This document shows, piece after piece, positions 60,248 to 64,000 of a stretch of DNA of 64,000 nucleotides; position 1 is the stretch's first letter, and each line of letters begins with the position of its first letter. The position numbers were made by a program, and so were the translations under genes. The stretch is taken from the NCBI GenBank assembly GCA_000773965.1, contig JRUP01000008.1, positions 248,001 to 312,000 of the forward strand, read 5' to 3'. This stretch comes from Enterobacter cancerogenus. Its GTDB lineage: Bacteria > Pseudomonadota > Gammaproteobacteria > Enterobacterales > Enterobacteriaceae. The notes under the pieces are model-generated. The model did no database searches. It had not been told where the DNA came from and saw only the letters and a list, made by a program, of their open reading frames with translations.

Positions 60248-60553
60248 ATGCGTATCGTACTTTGCTGTGCTGCAGGGATGTCCACCAGCATGCTGGTCAA
60301 CAAAATGCAAAGCGCGGCTCAGGGGCGCGGGCTGACCATTGATATCAAAGCGGTGCCGGTAGCGGAATTCGAACGCATCCTGCCGGATGCCGACGTGGTG
60401 CTGCTCGGCCCGCAAGTGAAGTTTGAAGCCGCCCGCCTGACTGCCATCGCCGCGCCACAAGGCAAAGCTGTCGCCGTCATCGACATGATGGATTACGGCA
60501 TGATGCGTGGCGAACAGGTGCTGGATACCGCCCTGGCGTTGCACACCTCGTAA
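60248..60553 (+). CDS. PTS system EIIB component, lactose/cellobiose family
   Basis: A 101-residue IIB protein. The phosphorylated Cys7 lies in LCCAAGMSTSMLVNKM, the signature of the cellobiose/chitobiose IIB group. AGGAGG precedes the ATG. It passes phosphate from IIA to the sugar in IIC. First gene of the operon, behind two candidate RpiR operators. Confidence 0.94.
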   Translation: MRIVLCCAAGMSTSMLVNKMQSAAQGRGLTIDIKAVPVAEFERILPDADVVLLGPQVKFEAARLTAIAAPQGKAVAVIDMMDYGMMRGEQVLDTALALHTS

Positions 60554-60614
60554 TACCTCCGTTTTACCCAAATTGACCGAAATAAACACGGCCTTGTGCT
60601 GTGGGGGATTCTGC

Positions 60615-60956
60615 ATGTCCGAAGAAGTGGTTATCGAGTTTGAAGAACAAATCATGCTGCTGCTGGTACAGGCCGGTGCCGCTCGCAGTGCAGCACTGAG
60701 CGCCCTGCGATTGGCGCGTGAAGGACAGTTTGCTGCTGCCGAGCAACAGCTCATGGCGGCGAAAGAGAGCGTCAATGGCGCGCATCAGCAGCAGACGGCA
60801 TTGATCAGTCTCGATGAAGGCAGCGGCAAACTGCCCGTCACCCTGATTTTGGTACATGCCCAGGATCACCTGATGAACGCCATGCTGGTGCAGGATCTGG
60901 CGGGCGAAATCATTGAACTCTACCGCCGCACTGCGGCAGGAGGAACCGATGCTTAA
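60615..60956 (+). CDS. PTS system EIIA component, lactose/cellobiose family
   Basis: A 113-residue helical IIA protein. The active His81 and conserved His85 are in LILVHAQDHLMNAMLVQDLA. The ATG at 60615 has GGGGGA six bases upstream; a longer frame overlaps the IIB gene and has no support. It overlaps the next gene by eight bases. Confidence 0.94.
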   Translation: MSEEVVIEFEEQIMLLLVQAGAARSAALSALRLAREGQFAAAEQQLMAAKESVNGAHQQQTALISLDEGSGKLPVTLILVHAQDHLMNAMLVQDLAGEIIELYRRTAAGGTDA

Positions 60957-62265
60957 GATAGCCATTATTGGTGGTGGCAGCAGCTACTCACCGGAACTGG
61001 TCGAAGGGATTATCAACCGTTACGCGCAGTTGCCGGTGACTGAACTGGCGCTGGTGGATGTGGAATCAGGTCGAGAGAAAGTGAATATTATTGCCGACCT
61101 CACCCGCCGCATGCTGCAGAAGAAGGGATTAGAACAGGTCAACGTCAGCGTGCACTTTGAGCTGGATGATGCCATCCGTGGTGCCAGTTTCGTGCTAACC
61201 CAGCTACGTGTCGGCCAGCTGGCGGCGCGCGCAGCCGATGAACGCCTTGGCCTGAAATATGGACGACTCGGACAGGAAACCACCGGCGTAGGCGGTTTTG
61301 CCAAAGCCCTGCGCACCATTCCGGTGATGCTGAATGTGGCGCGTAAAGTGGAAGAGCTGGCGCCCGATGCCTTCATCATCAACTTCACCAACCCTGCCGG
61401 CATCGTCACTGAAGCGGTCTCGCGCTATAGCAACGCCAAAATCATCGGCCTGTGTAACGTACCGGTGAATATGCATCATATGATTGCCGGTATGCTCAAC
61501 GCGCCATGGGATGATGTGCAGTTGCGCTTTGCCGGGCTCAATCATCTGGTGTGGGTGCATCAGGTCACTTGCCGTGGCGAAGATGTCACCAAACAGGTGA
61601 TTGACCAACTGTGTGATGGCCAGTCGCTGACCATGAACAATATTAAAGATATGCCGTGGTCACCGCAGTTCCTGCGTGCCCTCAACGCCATTCCCTGCCC
61701 TTATCATCGCTACTACTGGCAGACGCCACAGATGCTGGACGAAGAACAGGAGAAAGCCAAAAACGGTCATGAAGGCACCCGCGCTGAGCAAGTGATGAAG
61801 GTCGAAGCGGAGCTGTTCGCGCTGTATGCCGATCCGCATCTGGCGCATAAACCGGAGCAACTGAGTTTCCGTGGTGGTGCTTATTACTCTGAAGTGGCGG
61901 TTGAGCTGATCAGCGCGATTCACAACAACAGCGGCAAGAATCTGGTGGTGAACTGCCGCAATAACGGCGCGATTCACGGCCTGCCCGATGACGCGGTGGT
62001 GGAAGTGAACTGCCTGGTAGATGCTCAGGGCGCGCACCCGTTAATGTTTGGCGAGTTGCCACCGTTGATGAACGGCCTGACACAGCAGATTAAAGCTTTC
62101 GAACGCTTAACCATCGAAGCGGCGGTACATGGCGATCGTAATCAGGCATTGCTGGCGCTGTTGGGCAACCCGCTGGTCGGCGATGTCGCGACAGCGGAAG
62201 CCCTGCTGGACGAAGTGTTAACGCTGAACAAGCCGTGGTTGCCGCAGTTCTCATCGGCTCAATAG
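60949..62265 (+). CDS. 6-phospho-beta-glucosidase, glycoside hydrolase family 4
   Basis: A 438-residue NAD- and divalent-metal-dependent glycosidase. The NAD site LKIAIIGGGSSYSPELVEGI, RVGQLAARAADERLGLKYG, IINFTNPAGIVTEAVSRYSN, the metal-binding Cys in IIGLCNVPVNMHHMI and the RGGAYYSEVAVELISAI segment are diagnostic. It resembles LicH/CelF and should split the 6-phospho-beta-glucoside delivered by the PTS. AGGAGG lies before the ATG at 60949. Confidence 0.94.
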   Translation: MLKIAIIGGGSSYSPELVEGIINRYAQLPVTELALVDVESGREKVNIIADLTRRMLQKKGLEQVNVSVHFELDDAIRGASFVLTQLRVGQLAARAADERLGLKYGRLGQETTGVGGFAKALRTIPVMLNVARKVEELAPDAFIINFTNPAGIVTEAVSRYSNAKIIGLCNVPVNMHHMIAGMLNAPWDDVQLRFAGLNHLVWVHQVTCRGEDVTKQVIDQLCDGQSLTMNNIKDMPWSPQFLRALNAIPCPYHRYYWQTPQMLDEEQEKAKNGHEGTRAEQVMKVEAELFALYADPHLAHKPEQLSFRGGAYYSEVAVELISAIHNNSGKNLVVNCRNNGAIHGLPDDAVVEVNCLVDAQGAHPLMFGELPPLMNGLTQQIKAFERLTIEAAVHGDRNQALLALLGNPLVGDVATAEALLDEVLTLNKPWLPQFSSAQ

Positions 62266-62360
62266 CGCCGTAACGGTGCAATCGCGAGAATGCGGCTCCA
62301 GATATGCCCGATAAACCGTGCCGCTGCGCAATTGAGGGCATCTGGCAATTTAAGGTCACC

Positions 62361-62407
62361 TGCACCAACGCTCGCAGCACGAATTATCCGCCGCTAGCGT
62401 TGGTGCA
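62361..62407. repeat. Long inverted repeat inside the beta-glucoside operon
   Basis: TGCACCAACGCT (62361-62372) and AGCGTTGGTGCA (62396-62407) are perfect 12-base inverted copies with a 23-base loop. They sit in the 193-base gap between the GH4 and IIC genes. There is no T-run, so it is not a standard terminator; it may stabilise mRNA, attenuate, or bind a protein. Confidence 0.65.
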
Positions 62408-62458
62408 AATGGACCGCTTATTATCATTTTGTTGCGCCATTGAGCCTGAGGAGGCCCT

Positions 62459-63811
62459 GTGTCCAACCGTACTCTTATTGAACGTTATGTGTTGCCCGCA
62501 GCGCTGAAAGTCGCCGGACAAAAGCATGTGCTCTCGGTGCGTGACGGCATCATTCTCAACATGCCGTTTATGCTGATTGGCAGTTTCTTCCTGATCTTCG
62601 CCTACCTGCCAATTCCGGCGTGGGGCCATTTGATGGCGGATCTGTTTGGCGACACCTGGCGCAACAAATTGCTCTATCCGGTGCGCGCCACCTACGACAT
62701 CATGGCGCTGATCTCCAGCTTCGGTATCGCCTATCGTCTGGCGGAGAAGTACCGCACGCTGGATCCGCTCACCAGCGGCGCCATGGCGTTAGTGGCCTTT
62801 GTGATGACCATTCCGCAGCAGACCCTGTTTGCCCCAGTCGAAAATGCACCCGCACAGCTGGTGACCGGCGTGCTGCCGATCTCGATGATTGGCAGCCAGG
62901 GCTTGTTCGTGGCCATTGTGATTGCGCTGATGTCGACGGAGATTTATCGCTTCGTCCATAGCCGCAATCTGGTGATTAAGATGCCGGAAGGCGTGCCGCC
63001 TGCGGTGGCAAAATCCTTCCTCGCACTGGTGCCGGGCTTCTGCGTGCTGGCAGTAGTGCTGATCATCCGTCTGGCAGTAGAAGCCTCACCGTTTGGCGAC
63101 ATCAACAACCTGATCGCCACCGTGATTGGTTTGCCGATGCACCATGTTGGCGGCACGCTGCCGGGCATGATCTTCTCGGTGCTGCTGATCGGTATTCTCT
63201 GGACGCTGGGGTTGCACGGCGATGCCATTGTGCTGGTGTTTATCCAGCCGGTCTGGCTCTCCAACATGAGTGAAAACCTCGAAGCGTTCCAGCACAACCA
63301 GCCGATTCCGCACATCTTCACGCAGCAGTTTTATGATCTGTGGATAGCGCCTGGCGGCACCGGTGCTCTGCTGGGTCTGGTGATCTTTATGCTGATCCGC
63401 TCTCGCAGCCGCCAGATGAAACAGCTGGGTAAGATTGCCGGACCCGCCGCGCTGTTCAACATCAGCGAGCCATTGGTGTTTGGCATTCCGCTGGTGATGA
63501 ACCCGTACCTGTTCCTGCCGTTTATTCTGACGCCGGTGGTGCTGGTGATTATCTCCTGGGCGGCCATGACCACCGGACTGGTTGCCCCGCCAGCTGGCAT
63601 CGCCCTGCCGTTTACCACGCCGATATTTGTCAGCGGGTATCTGGCAACTGGGGGGCACATTTCAGGCACGGTGTTACAGGTGGTTAACCTGGCGATCTCG
63701 ATGGTGATCTACTATCCATTCTTCCGCGTATGGGATCGTTTGAAACAGCGCGAAGAACAGCAAAGCGAACAGCAGGCTCAGGCTGTAGCAGGGAGTGCGG
63801 TAGTTTCATAA
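62459..63811 (+). CDS. PTS system EIIC component, lactose/cellobiose family
   Basis: A 450-residue membrane permease with about ten helices. HVLSVRDGIILNMPFMLIGS near the N-terminus, LIGILWTLGLHGDAIV, GGTGALLGLVIFMLI and ALFNISEPLVFGIPLVMNPY are typical of cellobiose-type IIC. The start is GTG at 62459 with GAGGAGG upstream. It completes the IIB-IIA-GH4-IIC operon; cellobiose, salicin/arbutin-like glucosides or chitobiose are candidate sugars. Confidence 0.94.
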   Translation: MSNRTLIERYVLPAALKVAGQKHVLSVRDGIILNMPFMLIGSFFLIFAYLPIPAWGHLMADLFGDTWRNKLLYPVRATYDIMALISSFGIAYRLAEKYRTLDPLTSGAMALVAFVMTIPQQTLFAPVENAPAQLVTGVLPISMIGSQGLFVAIVIALMSTEIYRFVHSRNLVIKMPEGVPPAVAKSFLALVPGFCVLAVVLIIRLAVEASPFGDINNLIATVIGLPMHHVGGTLPGMIFSVLLIGILWTLGLHGDAIVLVFIQPVWLSNMSENLEAFQHNQPIPHIFTQQFYDLWIAPGGTGALLGLVIFMLIRSRSRQMKQLGKIAGPAALFNISEPLVFGIPLVMNPYLFLPFILTPVVLVIISWAAMTTGLVAPPAGIALPFTTPIFVSGYLATGGHISGTVLQVVNLAISMVIYYPFFRVWDRLKQREEQQSEQQAQAVAGSAVVS

Positions 63812-63858
63812 TTTCCGGCCAACCCCTGCGCGGCAATAGCGATACGCATGACTGCGCG

Positions 63859-63890
63859 CCCTGCAAAATAGGTTTAACGATTTTGCAGGG
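63859..63890 (+). terminator. Hairpin after the PTS operon
   Basis: CCCTGCAAAAT (63859-63869) and ATTTTGCAGGG (63880-63890) form 11 perfect pairs with a 10-base loop, 47 bases after the IIC stop. There is no T-tail. No gene is supported from here to the right edge. Confidence 0.6.
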
Positions 63891-64000
63891 TCGCCGTGTA
63901 GTCGCATTGCCCGCCATTCTTCCATTTTCCGCAATAATGACTTCGCAAACCCGGCTATTCTGCCGCGCCACAGGCTGTGCCAACCTTTAGACAGGGTTCG

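Noticed and set aside
63684..63983. 99-codon reverse frame near the right edge
   Set aside because: It overlaps the end of the PTS IIC gene and the hairpin after it, without a ribosome site or family pattern.

Overview
The window looks like the chromosome of an enteric gamma-proteobacterium of the Erwiniaceae, most likely Pantoea. The protein sequences resemble E. coli YqjH/YqjI, YghX, YtfH/QorB, TreF and UxuA closely, but the gene order differs from E. coli. Coding density is high, spacing between genes is enteric-like, and GC is moderately high except in the AT-rich fimbrial region. The genus is an inference from memory of these families. No rRNA, tRNA, CRISPR array, insertion sequence or prophage gene was recognised. 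The region is accessory and metabolic: about 58 genes, of which 14 are transcriptional regulators.

Layout. 0-3.3 kb: hydroxyarylate decarboxylase module (UbiD- and UbiX-like) with a DUF554 membrane protein and a LysR gene cut by the left edge. 3.5-5.5 kb: iron module (YqjI-type PadR regulator, YqjH-type ferric-siderophore reductase, GlcG/HbpS-like protein) behind a candidate Fur box. 6.1-9.8 kb: Rob-like AraC regulator and a cyanide-insensitive-type cytochrome bd oxidase (cioAB) with its DUF2474 small protein. 10.4-16.3 kb: YghX hydrolase, then an unrecognised catabolic operon of GudP-like transporter, GntR, phosphodiesterase and enolase-superfamily dehydratase. 16.5-20.9 kb: ytfH/qorB redox pair, cytoplasmic trehalase treF (apparently with an AUU start) and an alpha/beta hydrolase. 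21-27.2 kb: MFS exporter, LysR, ABM-domain membrane protein, YtcJ-like amidohydrolase and a diguanylate cyclase. 27.4-34.3 kb: galactitol-type PTS operon with class II aldolase, FGGY kinase, private HPr and GntR, divergent from uxuA. 34.4-38.8 kb: HxlR-EmrA-EmrB-FabF operon. 38.9-45.9 kb: seven-gene flavin monooxygenase / carboxymuconolactone-decarboxylase-like / amino-acid-type ABC operon and a LysR gene. 46-50.2 kb: sugar-binding protein, SDR, Gfo/Idh/MocA dehydrogenase and LacI regulator (inositol or rhizopine style). 50.4-58.9 kb: broken MrpH-like adhesin, DHA2 transporter and an MR/P-like chaperone-usher fimbrial operon. 59-63.8 kb: beta-glucoside PTS operon (IIB, IIA, GH4 glycosidase, IIC) divergent from an RpiR regulator with two HTH domains.

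How the genes work together. Most modules pair a local regulator with a transporter and one to three enzymes, as expected of a plant-associated bacterium using aromatic acids, sugar acids, polyols and beta-glucosides. The least described parts are the MFS-GntR-phosphodiesterase-enolase operon, the flavin monooxygenase-CMD-ABC operon, the HxlR-EmrAB-FabF operon that suggests protection against a fatty-acid-synthesis inhibitor, and the fimbrial adhesin broken at two homopolymer runs. All functional statements come from reading the sequence and remembered families; no database search was run.
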